The notes beneath the pieces are model-generated. The model was not told the DNA's origin and searched no databases. It saw only the letters and a program-made list of their open reading frames with translations. Source: Volutella citrinella (Eukaryota > Ascomycota > Sordariomycetes > Hypocreales > Nectriaceae). Taken from it: a DNA stretch of 64,000 nucleotides. The stretch is taken from NCBI GenBank assembly GCA_034401135.1, contig JAWZSP010000001.1, positions 3,100,001-3,164,000 on the forward strand, in the 5' to 3' direction. This document shows positions 37,095 through 46,386 of this stretch, piece by piece. Numbering within the stretch: the stretch's first letter is position 1; every line of letters begins with the position of its first letter. Position numbers and translations under genes: made by a program.

Positions 37095-37233
37095 ACAATC
37101 AGGTGACGAAGTGTCAACAAGAGGACCCATCACGCTCCCACCACAAGGATTTGTACGTCCTCGCTTTTCAAGGGCGGAAGAATGACGGGGCTCGTTTATG
37201 TCCGCCCGTTCGTTCAAATCTTCATCATAATGT
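37095..37233 (-). ncRNA. Weak box C/D snoRNA candidate (C) in intron 3
   Basis: C box ATGATGA (37222-37228) and a CTGA (37099-37102) are flanked by a short CACA/TGTG stem, 130 nt apart. That is long for the class. No convincing rRNA complementarity was recognised. The call rests mainly on the one-per-intron pattern of the host. Confidence 0.35.
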
Positions 37234-37349
37234 GCATAATTTCGCAATAGAGAGAGAAGTGTAGACAAAGATCGGAGTATTTACCTGTCGCAGAAGAATG
37301 TTAGCGGCTGTGAAACAAACACTCGGCGACATAAATGTGATGTGATCAT

Positions 37350-37445
37350 CTCCAGTCAGACAAGGCTGAAACTTAACAACGGTATCGACATAATATATTA
37401 AGAATGAGGAATCCCTAAGGTGTCGTTTTGATCATCACGCAGGAG
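37350..37445 (-). ncRNA. Box C/D snoRNA (candidate B), snR41-like SSU guide
   Basis: The C box is GTGATGA (37432-37438) and the D box CTGA (37356-37359); a CTCC/GGAG stem (37442-37445 with 37350-37353) closes it. The 16 nt before the D box are complementary to CAAGGCTGAAACTTAA (plus 37361-37376), the universally conserved 18S rRNA stretch preceding AGGAATTGACGG. Box-plus-5 falls on the first G of CAAGG, matching yeast Gm1126, guided by snR41. A D'-like CTTA preceded by TTCCTCATT could pair imperfectly with the 18S AACGAGGAA region, the other snR41 target (Am541). Confidence 0.8.
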
Positions 37446-37607
37446 GGCGGTGGAAATTGAGAGGGAAAGCGGGCATGTAACCAACCTTTTCATAGAATCA
37501 TCGTGGTCGTAACACAGGTCACACGTGTGTCGTAGCAATATCAGATCTAGGAGCCGGTTAGTGTGATTCTCGACCAGGAGTGTCAATCACAATGCAGCGG
37601 TTCCAAG

Positions 37608-37690
37608 GTTTCTCAGTCTTAAGAGATTGTGTTGTCACCATGGTATTGGTATGTATTGGATTGTTCGTTTGGGGTTGTTCATCATAGGAA
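37608..37690 (-). ncRNA. Box C/D snoRNA candidate (A) in intron 1
   Basis: C box ATGATGA (37679-37685) and D box CTGA (37613-37616) are 73 nt apart inside intron 1. The D guide was not recognised. An internal stretch complementary to TTGGATTGTTC (plus 37656-37666) equals 11 nt of conserved 25S rRNA, but no good D' box follows it. No clear terminal stem. Confidence 0.45.
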
Positions 37691-38077
37691 GGTGGATTGA
37701 GTCGTAGGCGCAGGAGTAGACTTACCAAGTAGAATGGAAGGCCAAAACAGCCCAGGCGCAGTTGACGCACTTGCATCGCGCGCACCCGAGTTTTGTTTTG
37801 GAGTGAGGTTGTGGAAAAGAGAAAGAAGAGGAAAATTTCTGGACGCGAGAAGATATGGATGGCGGGAGGTACCGCACTAGCCTTATCTGAACTAGCGTGT
37901 CCCCGCAATCTATGGCACAGGGGCCGCGTGGCGGTGCGTCCGAGATCCTCCGTCACGGTGCCTGGTGGCGAAGATGCAGGTGGTTAAAGACCCGTCCGCT
38001 CCCGTCTGACGGCGCCGCACCTTAGTTCTCCGCATCTTCACTTGTGCAACGCAGCCAAATCAGTGATTATTCTCAAG

Positions 38078-39418
38078 ATGGCGTCCTTGCAGGCGCTGTG
38101 GGGTCCAACGACCCGACGGCTCCTCCAAGTCGCCGTGGCAAAGACCACACACGTGGTCCGCGCCAAGGCCGCCTTGATAGCGCGGCCGCTGCAGACCGAG
38201 TTCCAGCACTTGATGCTCAAGGCGCGAGTCGCCCGCCAGCCGATCCACCCCGTCGCTCTTCTCAAGCAGCAGAAGCGCAGCGGCGCCCGATGGCTTTCCA
38301 CCTCGACGGCTCAGAACGTCAATCGCGTCGTCAGGCGGTTCATCAGCACCGAGAGCCATGCCCCCGCTCGACCCCATCGATCCAACCTACCCTCCTCCAA
38401 CACCTCACGCCGAGTCGGCCAATTCTCCGGCCGGGCCCCCTTCGCCAGCGCCCTCCGACCAAATTTGACAGGCGGCGCGTTCCCCCGATCCGCCGGCGGC
38501 TATAGCCTAGGTGGAAGCGCCCGATACTTCTCGCACACCCCCGCGGCCCCGGCCCAAGTTGTGCAGAATGTCTCCCAGGCCATGCGGGCCTTCTTCCTGT
38601 CGGGCCAGAAGATCCGATACGATGGTATGAACGCACGGGGCGAGCGACAGTATCGATCGGTGTCGGCCATGGAGGATGAGGCGATGAACAAGTTCTCGTC
38701 GCTGCCTCGATCCACCCCCGGCGCCTTCATCGACTTCCACCTCAGCCCAACCCTCACCGCCCTCAGCCCCCTCGCCGCCGCCGTGCCCGTTCCTTCCAAG
38801 GCTTCGGGTTTCAAGGCCGAGGCCGTTGCCGCGGCCGGTGCTTCCCTCAACACGGAGGGATTCCTCGACATCCTGTCGGCCGACTTTGGTCGTGCATTGC
38901 AGGACCTCACGGCGATATATGCTGACCTGCGGCGTCTAGCCGTCTTGGGCGACCTGCCGGTGCTGTTGGAGAAGAGCCACACGCTGCGGATCCGATTCCC
39001 AGGCGTCGACGCTGAAACCATTGAGCGGCTCTGCGATGACATTGGGGTTCAGCGAGGCGTGGTGGGCCAAGACGACGAGTTTGACGTCGTGGCGGGAGTG
39101 CCCATGGCCCTCAAGTTCCCATACGCGCCCGACTGTGCCAAAATCCTGCTGTCCCCGACCGTATCCGTTCGTTCCCGTGAAGACTACCAATTCGATGACG
39201 ATGACACCTCCTCGTTTAGCGACGACGACTTTGTTCGCGAGGCTTTCATGGACGAAATGGCCGATAACCCGTGGCTGACGGACCCCGAGGGCTACGAGAC
39301 CATGTCCCCGGCCTTCAGCTCCGCCGCCCCTGTCTCGGAAGATTTCGAAGGGCTCGAGGGGGTCTACAGGTTTCTTGAGGAGTGTGATCGGGCCAAGGGA
39401 AAAGTCGGCCGAATTTGA
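38078..39418 (+). CDS. Unknown fungal protein with mitochondrial-type N-terminus, 446 residues
   Basis: This is an intronless gene; start MASLQALWGPTTRRLLQVAV (an upstream in-frame TTG is ignored). The first ~190 residues are rich in Arg/Ala/Ser, poor in acid and contain RFIS, RYFSHTPAAP and RWLSTSTA-like presequence motifs, so import into mitochondria is likely. Residues ~200-320 contain GAFIDFHLSPTLTAL and a helical segment GFLDILSADFGRALQDLTAIYADLRRLAVLGDLP. Residues ~320-370 are conserved-looking (TLRIRFPGVDAETIERLCDDIGV). The tail is acidic and ends FEGLEGVYRFLEECDRAKG. No Cys zinc ribbon or kinase motif is seen, so I give no function. Confidence 0.82.
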   Translation: MASLQALWGPTTRRLLQVAVAKTTHVVRAKAALIARPLQTEFQHLMLKARVARQPIHPVALLKQQKRSGARWLSTSTAQNVNRVVRRFISTESHAPARPHRSNLPSSNTSRRVGQFSGRAPFASALRPNLTGGAFPRSAGGYSLGGSARYFSHTPAAPAQVVQNVSQAMRAFFLSGQKIRYDGMNARGERQYRSVSAMEDEAMNKFSSLPRSTPGAFIDFHLSPTLTALSPLAAAVPVPSKASGFKAEAVAAAGASLNTEGFLDILSADFGRALQDLTAIYADLRRLAVLGDLPVLLEKSHTLRIRFPGVDAETIERLCDDIGVQRGVVGQDDEFDVVAGVPMALKFPYAPDCAKILLSPTVSVRSREDYQFDDDDTSSFSDDDFVREAFMDEMADNPWLTDPEGYETMSPAFSSAAPVSEDFEGLEGVYRFLEECDRAKGKVGRI

Positions 39419-40461
39419 TGAATTGATCTTCGAATATTCGTGACAGAAACGATGCCAACGGCAAGGCATGTTTGTAAGGATCTACACTCTTTTGTACAAC
39501 ATCGTAAACGATACCAGATAGCCATCAATGAAATTTCTTTGAGTTTGTAAAGCTCTTGGCCTCCCAAGCTGACGAGTGTCGGCAAAGTCCGTCTGCATTC
39601 AGCATCGTATCCATCGCCTGTGAGACTCATCATCATCATAAGATCATCAGCCCCGCATCACACAACCGTTTTTTTTTTGTCGTCGGTTGCAGAGAGAATT
39701 CACCGCCCAGCAACAAGGAGAGTAAGTCGCTTAATGCCGTATCCAAGCAGCTCCCATCAATCACGGGTCCGTGGTCTCTGGGCCCGTTGGCGGTGGCACC
39801 AGGGATTGCTCCGATTTCGCTGGTTCAGCTTCAGCTCCAGGCGCGCCACCACCAGAGTGAGAGGGCGTCGAGCGTCTGGGCTCCCGCAGCAGATCTGTGT
39901 GCGTGTGCAAGTGCTGGAGAAACATGCCAAAGGATATGAGCAGGCCGCCCAGGTCCTGGCACTCACGGCTGTTGTGAAGGTCCATGTTCAGGCGGGCGAC
40001 GCAGGTCGGAGGATGTTTGCGAGAATGGCGACGGCAGGTCGACCGATCTTATCCATCTAATCACGGGTGGGGCTCATCATGTCAGGTGCTTCGTATTGTA
40101 CTGCCCTGTGCTAATTGCCCGCCCATCTCTCTGTTGGTTTGCAAATATGTCTGCAACAAGATGCCAGGGCGATCGAGCAGCTAGCAAACATCAGCACATC
40201 ATGGCGTGAGGAGCGGCGGCAATTGTGGCATACTCGCCCGTCCCGAGTCGGCATGTCGGTTCTTCCCCACACTCCATTATCCCACTGCCTCGGCTCCGAG
40301 CTAGAGGTGCCGCTGGGCTGAGGGCGTCACAGAATCACATAAGAAATCCAGTAGCTACCTTACTTATTGACAAATCCCGCGTTCCTTCATAGTCGTGCTT
40401 GTTTCTTCTGCTACAACCAGCCCCCCAGCTTGATTCGCCTTAGATTCCCCCCCAGCTCATC
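39419..40461. other. Intergenic, tandem genes
   Basis: This holds the 3' UTR of the preceding gene, then promoter. A T9 run lies near 39670 and a pyrimidine leader near 40360-40460. I see no further gene. Confidence 0.5.
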
Positions 40462-41505
40462 ATGTCCGGTCCCGGCGTTGGCTTCGAGTATCCCGCCCAG
40501 GAAATCTCCTGGCTGCGCCGTGATGTGTTGCTCTTCGCCAACACTGTCGGCTGCACAGACGAGGAGCTTCATTTCCTCTACGTCCGTCGCGCCCCTCGCA
40601 AGCCATCGCCGCACTCAATTGCTGACTATCGCGCGTACAGGAGCTTCATCCCAACTTTGCCGTCTTCCCCACGTACTTTACCGTCCTGAGTAAGACACAT
40701 TCATTGCTCAGACACCCTCCGTCCGCTAACACTTGCGCCATCAGCCTTCAAGGGCAAGACCCAAGACGTCGTCGACTTCTACGCCGCCCAGAAGGCAGTC
40801 AGCATCCCCAACGTCCCCAAGTTCGATGCGCGCCGGGTGGTCGACGGCCAGCGCCGCCTGGAGTTCCTCAAGCCGCTGCCCGTCTCGTCTGAGGGCCGCA
40901 AGTTCGAGAACCGCCAGAAGGTGATTGGCGTCTACGACAAGGGCAAGCCCGGCAGCGTGGTCGAGACGCAGTCGGACCTCGTCGACGCGGCCACGGGCGA
41001 AGTCTACACACGCATGACGACGAGCTCCTTCTTCGTCGGCCAGGGCGGCTGGGGAGGCCCCAAGGGTCCCAAAACGGTCAACTACCCGCCGCCCCAGGGC
41101 AGGAAGCCCGACGCCGTGCTCGAGCACCAGTCCACGCGGCAGTCCAGCCTGCTCTACCGCCTCAACGGCGACTACAACCCCCTGCACGCGACGCCCGAGC
41201 CGGGCCAGAAGATGGGCTTCGGCGGCTGCATCGTGCACGGCCTGTACTCGTGGAACACGTCGTGCCACGAGATCCTGAGGGCCCTGGGCGGCAGCGACCC
41301 GGCCAACCTCAAGGAGTTCCAGGCCCGCTTTGCCAGCCCCGTCATCCCCGGCGACAAGCTGATTACGAGCGTCTGGCGCACCGGCGAGAAGCAGGGCGAT
41401 TGGGAGGAGATCAGGTTCGTTGTCGAGGTGGAGGGCAAGAAGGTTTGCTTGTCGAATGGCCGCGCTCTCATCAAGGTTGTTGCCAACGACAAGAGCAAGA
41501 TTTGA
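40462..41505 (+). CDS. MaoC/hydratase-2-type peroxisomal dehydratase
   Basis: The 309-residue protein has exons 40462-40581, 40641-40689 and 40745-41505; introns are 59 and 55 nt. The 49-nt middle exon restores ELHPNFAVFPTYFTVLT. It has two hot-dog domains as in the (R)-specific enoyl-CoA hydratase 2 part of multifunctional beta-oxidation proteins. The hydratase-2 motif LNGDYNPLH (residues 196-204, Asp199 and His204) is followed by GFGGCIVHGLYSW. It hydrates trans-2-enoyl-CoA to (R)-3-hydroxyacyl-CoA. The C-terminal SKI is a plausible peroxisomal PTS1. Short stand-alone versions like this occur beside the full multifunctional enzyme in fungi. Confidence 0.92.
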
Positions 41506-41921
41506 TCCAGTCCATACCTTAGTGTGGGGGCACCCAGTGACAGTCAGTGAAGCTTCAGCGCTTGAATTAATTAGTTCCGTGGTTGAGCTCTGGGTTTTGC
41601 AACAACGCTACCCTACAACAAATCTAGAAGTGCCTCGGGAGACATTCGAGTCGCTTGTTTATCATTATAAAATCTTGAATAATCTTGAATTCACACTGCG
41701 GCATTTTTCTCTATTTTTTGGTCCGCCATCCCTTGTTTTTTCTTAGCAAGGCGTTTGGTGAAACTATTGTGGCGAGCATTAGACGCTTCCTGACAGCTCA
41801 GCTTCACCAAATACCCAAAATTACAGGCCACAGCCCACCAAGGGCACATCACCGCCTCGACACGCCCTTAGAACTTCAAACAATCCCCGCCAATGTCTAA
41901 TCATCGTACATAAACACCGCC
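41506..41921. other. Intergenic, tandem genes
   Basis: This is an AT-richer 3' UTR followed by the promoter of the tubulin cofactor gene. I see nothing else. Confidence 0.5.
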
Positions 41922-43754
41922 ATGTCCTCGGAACACCATATCGGGCAGCGCATCTCCTACAGCGGCCTGCTATGCACGGTGCGATACATCGGTGAGGTTG
42001 CAGCCACCACAGGTGCCTGGCTCGGCGTGGAATGGGACGACCCGGCTCGTGGCAAGCATGATGGCTGCCATAAAGGCGTCCGCTACTTCACATGTAGGCC
42101 GAAATTCCACATTGAGGGCGCCCCAACTGACGCAGTGCCGTAGGCGTGTCCAAGTCGCCCACTGCGGCGTCGTTTGTGCGCCCGTCGCGGCCTGCCGACC
42201 CGCCGCGGCACTTCCTCGCGGCCCTCAGCGACAAGTACGCCTCAGAGTACACGCTGGCCAACGGGCGCAGGGCCGCCGAAGAGATTGTCTTCTTCGGCAA
42301 GAAGGCCGAGGAGGTTGGTTTCGAGAAGATCCGGGGCAAGCAGTCTCGTCTCGGCGACCTCGTGGTCGTGATCCTGGACGACATGCAGATCTCGTGCGCG
42401 AGGGCCGACGGCGCCGAAGAGGGAATCATCACAAAGACCTGCCCCAAAATCACGCAGCTAGACCTCAGTCGGAACCTCCTCGAGACGCTGGATCCCGTCG
42501 TCGAGATTTGCCACGAGCTGCCGGCCGTGCAGAGCCTCAGCATCAAGTACGTTACTTGGCCCGTTGAGCCATGGCCGCCTTGGCCCGTTTGCTAACGCCA
42601 ATCAAAGTGGCAACCGTTTCCAAGGCATCTTGGAAGACAGCTCCAAAGGTTCGTTTGATCGCGTCAAAGAGCTCTCGCTCGAGGAGACCATGCTGAGCTG
42701 GGAGGAGCTCTGCCATGTTGCCAAGAAGTGTCCGTCCCTGACGGCACTGGACGCTGGACACAATCAGCTCCGATCGCTGCCGACCGTGGACTTTGGGAGC
42801 CTCGCATCGACGCTGACGTCGTTGAATCTCGACATCAACGAGTTCGAAACGCTGGCCGAGCTGGCTCCCCTGACGTCTCTAACCGCGCTGCGAAACCTAC
42901 ACCTCAAAGGTAACAACATCACATCACTGGCGCCAGAGGGGGCCGAGGCACCCATTTTCCCCGCCTCGACCCAGTACCTTGACGTGTCGTGGAACAACAT
43001 ACAGTCGTGGTCGTTTGTCGACAAGTTGCCAAAGCACTTCCCGGGCCTGGTTGGCCTGCGCATTGGCCACAATCCCGTGTACGACGCTGTGGACGTTGAT
43101 GATGCAAAGGCAACGTCGTCCGAAGAGTCCCACATGTTTACTGTTGCACGGATCGAGGCCCTCAAGACGCTGAATTTCAGCCACATCACTCCCGCGGACC
43201 GAACAAACGCGGAGATGTTCTACCTCTCCCGCATCGCCAAGCAGCTCGCCGCCGTGGCCGAGGACGAAGAAGGCGAGGTGCTGGCGATGCATCCCCGATA
43301 TAGAGCTCTGTGCGACATCCACGGTGAGCCTAGCGTAGTTCGCAGGCAGGACGTCAATCCCGCGTTCCTGGAAGCTCGCCTCATCACGGTAGCGTTTCAC
43401 CTCCCCGACGGGAGCGAGAAGGCTATCAAGATCCCCAAGTCGTATGATATCTATTCCGTCAAGGGGATCGCGGGAAAGCTGTTCAACCTGGCACCGCTCG
43501 AGCTGCGCCTCGTCTGGGAGACTGGGGAGTGGGATCCCGTGGCAGGATTCGATGACCAGGAGGGCGACAGCAGCGACGAAGAGGAGGCCGAAGAGGAGAG
43601 AGAGCGCCAGGGTGTAGCCATCGACAGCCCCGAAGACATGTCGGGGAAGCCGGGCCGATGGGTCAAGAGGGAGGTGGAACTCAGAGAAGGCCCTAGACAA
43701 CTCGGGTACTGTGTTGACGGGCAAGACGTCAAGATCCGCGTGGAAGCCTCATAG
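41922..43754 (+). CDS. Tubulin-folding cofactor E (TBCE/Pac2-type)
   Basis: The 573-residue protein has exons 41922-42093, 42144-42546 and 42608-43754 (introns 50 and 61 nt). An N-terminal CAP-Gly domain (residues ~5-75; GRISYSG-like start, GAWLGVEWDDPARGKHDG, GVRYFTC) binds tubulin tails. Leucine-rich repeats follow (about 155-370; ITQLDLSRNLLETLD, LTALDAGHNQLRSLP, LRNLHLKGNNITSL). A ubiquitin-like C-terminal domain comes last (about 450-573; LITVAFHLPDGSEKAIKIPKS...). This order is diagnostic. TBCE takes part in alpha-tubulin folding and dimer assembly or disassembly in the cytosol. An acidic insert (DDQEGDSSDEEEAEEE) lies inside the Ubl domain. Confidence 0.96.
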
Positions 43755-43949
43755 AAACAACACGGGCGGCTGGGCACCGCCACGGCAAACGGAAAGCAGC
43801 AGTTTCAGTTCGCGTGTAGCAAACAAATGGCCGCTTGCGAGCTGCATAAGTATTACGAATCGCATCTCCGCTGTGGCCTGGCCCTGCAGTTTCCCCCAAA
43901 ACTCGTCTTTCTTTCTTTCTTTTTTGATTTCAACCCTTTGATCCTCGAC

Positions 43950-44792
43950 ATGCCCCCAAAGCCAACCTTCTTCATTGTCCGCCCCGGCGCCGAGGAGATC
44001 ACACCTTCCGGGAAACTGGTCACCCAACCCGGAGCCCTCGTTCCCCTGGTGCCGGTTGATCTCCTGCCACCATGGGTCCACATCAAGGGCGTCCCGCGGT
44101 CGTTGCCTCTCGGCGACGCTGCAGGCATGACAAACCTGGGCGTCTTCCACGCCGAGAGCGAGACTTTCCAACTCAAGATCGTCATGTGCAGGGATGGCAC
44201 CGAGGAAGAAGGCCCCAAGCACGTCAGTACGAGGGCGACCGACAGTTCCGCCAGCGAAGCATGCTCCTCGAGGCATTCATGCGCCGACTCAGCAGGATCA
44301 GCATCTAAGGCTCCTACAACACAGACTCCGAGCAGGACGCTCGAAAGCCCAGATTGCCCTGCTGCCTTGGCCGACAACGCAAAGACCAGCACCGCGTGTC
44401 GCCAGTGGTGCCACAAAGGAAGCTGCAAACGGGGCAAAGGATGCCGGTTCCCGCACTCCATGCCCCAGACATCCGAGGGCCTCGCCGACGTGGGCCTGAC
44501 GGGATTCCCGCCTTGGTGGCTCAACGCCGCCGGGCTGACGGCTGAGCCGCCCAGGGCACCGACCAAGAAGAAGCTCAAGTCAAGGTCCGCGCGAAGGCAC
44601 AAGCAAAAGCAGGCTGGTGCCTCGCAGGATGAAGCCAGGGCCGCCGAGGAAAAGACGGGCGCGAAGAGCGTCCAACATCGGAGCCAAGCCCAGTCCCCGG
44701 AGGAAGAGCCCAGGACAGCGCACATGACGCCCGGGAATGACGACAAGAGAGACGCGCCGGTAATAGTCGAGGATTTAATTGACATGACCTAA
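43950..44792 (+). CDS. CCCH zinc-finger protein
   Basis: This intronless gene encodes 280 residues from MPPKPTFFIVRPG. An in-frame ATG at 43827 would add 41 residues without family character, so I prefer 43950. The N-terminal ~75 residues form a small domain (IVRPGAEE...LVPLVPVDLLPPWVHIKGVPRSL). A single CCCH finger lies at about 153-172: CRQWCHKGSC-x5-C-x3-H, spacing C-x8-C-x5-C-x3-H. A Lys/Arg-rich stretch (KKKLKSRSARRHKQKQ) and an acidic tail follow. Such fingers usually bind RNA; the target is unknown. It lies only 195 bp downstream of the TBCE stop on the same strand. Confidence 0.85.
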   Translation: MPPKPTFFIVRPGAEEITPSGKLVTQPGALVPLVPVDLLPPWVHIKGVPRSLPLGDAAGMTNLGVFHAESETFQLKIVMCRDGTEEEGPKHVSTRATDSSASEACSSRHSCADSAGSASKAPTTQTPSRTLESPDCPAALADNAKTSTACRQWCHKGSCKRGKGCRFPHSMPQTSEGLADVGLTGFPPWWLNAAGLTAEPPRAPTKKKLKSRSARRHKQKQAGASQDEARAAEEKTGAKSVQHRSQAQSPEEEPRTAHMTPGNDDKRDAPVIVEDLIDMT

Positions 44793-45253
44793 TCCCACGG
44801 GTATGACGGCACCACTGACGCCGGCATTGACAGAGGGGGACGGAGCATTGAGAAGCAGCACCACGTAGGGCCATTGCAAGGTCCGGACTTAAGACGCTAT
44901 AGAGTATCCGACTTAATCCATTTCAAATCAATTCTCGCTGCTCGCGACCCGTCCCGTGTTATCTCCAGATCCCGTAACTTGCACGGCGTCGGGGTTGGCG
45001 CTTGTTTCTGGCGCGCATCGGGTTTATATGCGCGTGGTGTCGATAATCCCGAAGGTTTGGCGCGGGAATCGCCACAAGATCCGGCGCTCTCCACCAAGTA
45101 CATCGAGGAAGAAAATAGATAAAAAGAAGCCAAGAATCCGACAAGAAAGAGGTTATCAGTATCAACATTGTTAGCAGCATCACCCTGAGATAACACATTC
45201 AACCGACTACTGCACCGACCTCACGTTCATCCGCTCAACACAGCACGCCCAAC
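44793..45253. other. Intergenic, tandem genes
   Basis: This is the promoter and leader of the aldo/keto reductase gene. I see no further feature. Confidence 0.5.
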
Positions 45254-46386
45254 ATGGTTCAAGTGCTCGGAAAGCAAGTTGGCCCAATCGGCTATGGTCT
45301 GATGGGTGAGCGATCCCGCTAGTGTGCACTTATTCTTAGTTAAGTGCTTAAGAAGACATGTACTGACGAGACTCAGGCTTCACATGGCGCCCCACGCCTA
45401 CTCCTCTTGACCAGGCTACAGAGGCCTTGAAAGCAGCCCTCAACAATGGTTGCACCGTCTGGAATGGGGGAGAGTTTTACGGTACCGACGAGAGCAACAC
45501 CATGACCTTGATGAAGCATTACTTTACCAAGTATCCCGAGGATGCCGACAAGGTGACGCTGATTATCAAGGGTGGCATCAACCTGGAGCTACACAAGCCT
45601 GATGGATCGCCAGAAGGAATCAGGCGCTCGCTCGACAACATCATTCGCCAGCTCGGAGGCACCAAGAGGGTCGATGCGTTTTCCTGCGCAAGGAGGGACC
45701 AGACCGTCCCGTTCCAGACGACGCTGGAGGTGATCCAGAGGGAGTACATTGACACCGGCAAGATTGGCGGAGTGGCCTTGTCAGAATGCCGCGCCGACAC
45801 AGTTCACGAAGCCGCCAAATACGCAAAGATTGTGGCCGCCGAGGTGGAGCTGAGCATGTTCACCCCGGATATCCTGAAGAACGGCGTGGCAGCCGCGTGT
45901 GCCCAATACGGCATTCCCATCCTGGCATACTCGCCAATGAGCCGCGGAGTAAGTGCCGGCGTCCAACCACACTTATGCGTAACCACGCGTGTCGTCTACG
46001 ATGCTAACCGGGTAATGTAGCTCCTCACGGGCAAGTTTACGGATGCGTCTCAGTTCAAGTACATGGGGCGCATCTCCGGATTTCCGCGCCTTCAGGAAGC
46101 CGCCTTTGAGGATAACATCAAACTCGTGCACAAGGTTGAGGCCCTGGCGACGGCCAAGGGCTGCACGACGGGACAGCTGGCGATTGCGTGGGTGCGGGCG
46201 CAGGGAGACCGCCCCGGCCGGCCAACCATCATCCCCATCCCTGGAGCCACGACGGCATCCCGGGTTGAGGAGAATGCCAAGTTGGTCGAGTTGAGCGAGG
46301 AGGAGCTCACGGCTCTCGACGAGCTGGTTGACAGCTTCGAGGTGGCCGGCGAACGGTACCCTGAGGGAGCTCCCATCAACACCTAA
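45254..46386 (+). CDS. Aldo/keto reductase, pyridoxal reductase (plr1/AKR8)-like
   Basis: The 329-residue protein is encoded by exons 45254-45305, 45377-45948 and 46021-46386 (introns 71 and 72 nt). It is a TIM-barrel NADPH oxidoreductase. GPIGYGLMGFTWRPTPTPLDQA, CTVWNGGEFYGTDESN and YSPMSRGLLTGKF match the pyridoxal reductase group, which reduces pyridoxal to pyridoxine. The active-site Tyr lies in GEFYG, and the usual Asp of D-x4-Y is replaced by Asn (WNGGEFY), as I recall for this subgroup. The cofactor segment IPIPGATTASRVEENAKL is intact. Related reductases in secondary metabolism are an alternative; the acyltransferase follows 1 kb downstream. Confidence 0.88.

Larger units (their letters stand above)
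36500..37800 (-). ncRNA. Spliced non-coding host gene for intronic box C/D snoRNAs
   Basis: On the minus strand this region has fungal splice signals in a row but no conserved ORF. Intron 1 is 37547-37725 (GTAAGT; branch CACTAACC; CCTAG). Intron 2 is 37285-37485 (GTTGGT; GCTAAC; GACAG), or it ends at 37308 if a 23-nt exon 37285-37307 is used. Intron 3 is 37025-37284 (GTAAAT; CTGAC; CTTAG). Intron 4 is 36767-37024 (GTAACC; GCTAAC; CTCAG). Intron 5 is about 36533-36733 (GTAAGG; GCTAACC; AATAG). Each intron holds one C/D-box candidate. Exon 1 lies near 37726-37800, downstream of a CT-rich promoter shared with the gene at 38078. Ends are approximate. Intronic snoRNA clusters in non-coding hosts are known in Neurospora. 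A small unrecognised protein in the exons is not excluded. Confidence 0.65.

Noticed and set aside
37558..37956. 132-residue minus frame across the snoRNA host's first exon
   Set aside because: It reads through a GTAAGT donor and a C/D element and has no family likeness, so a non-coding host is the better reading.
38078..39418. Assignment as a casein kinase II beta-like subunit
   Set aside because: The Cys zinc ribbon that defines that family is not present in the sequence.
43827..43949. Earlier ATG for the CCCH protein
   Set aside because: It adds residues such as FLSFFFDFNPL translated from a T-rich leader; MPPKPTFF is the natural start.
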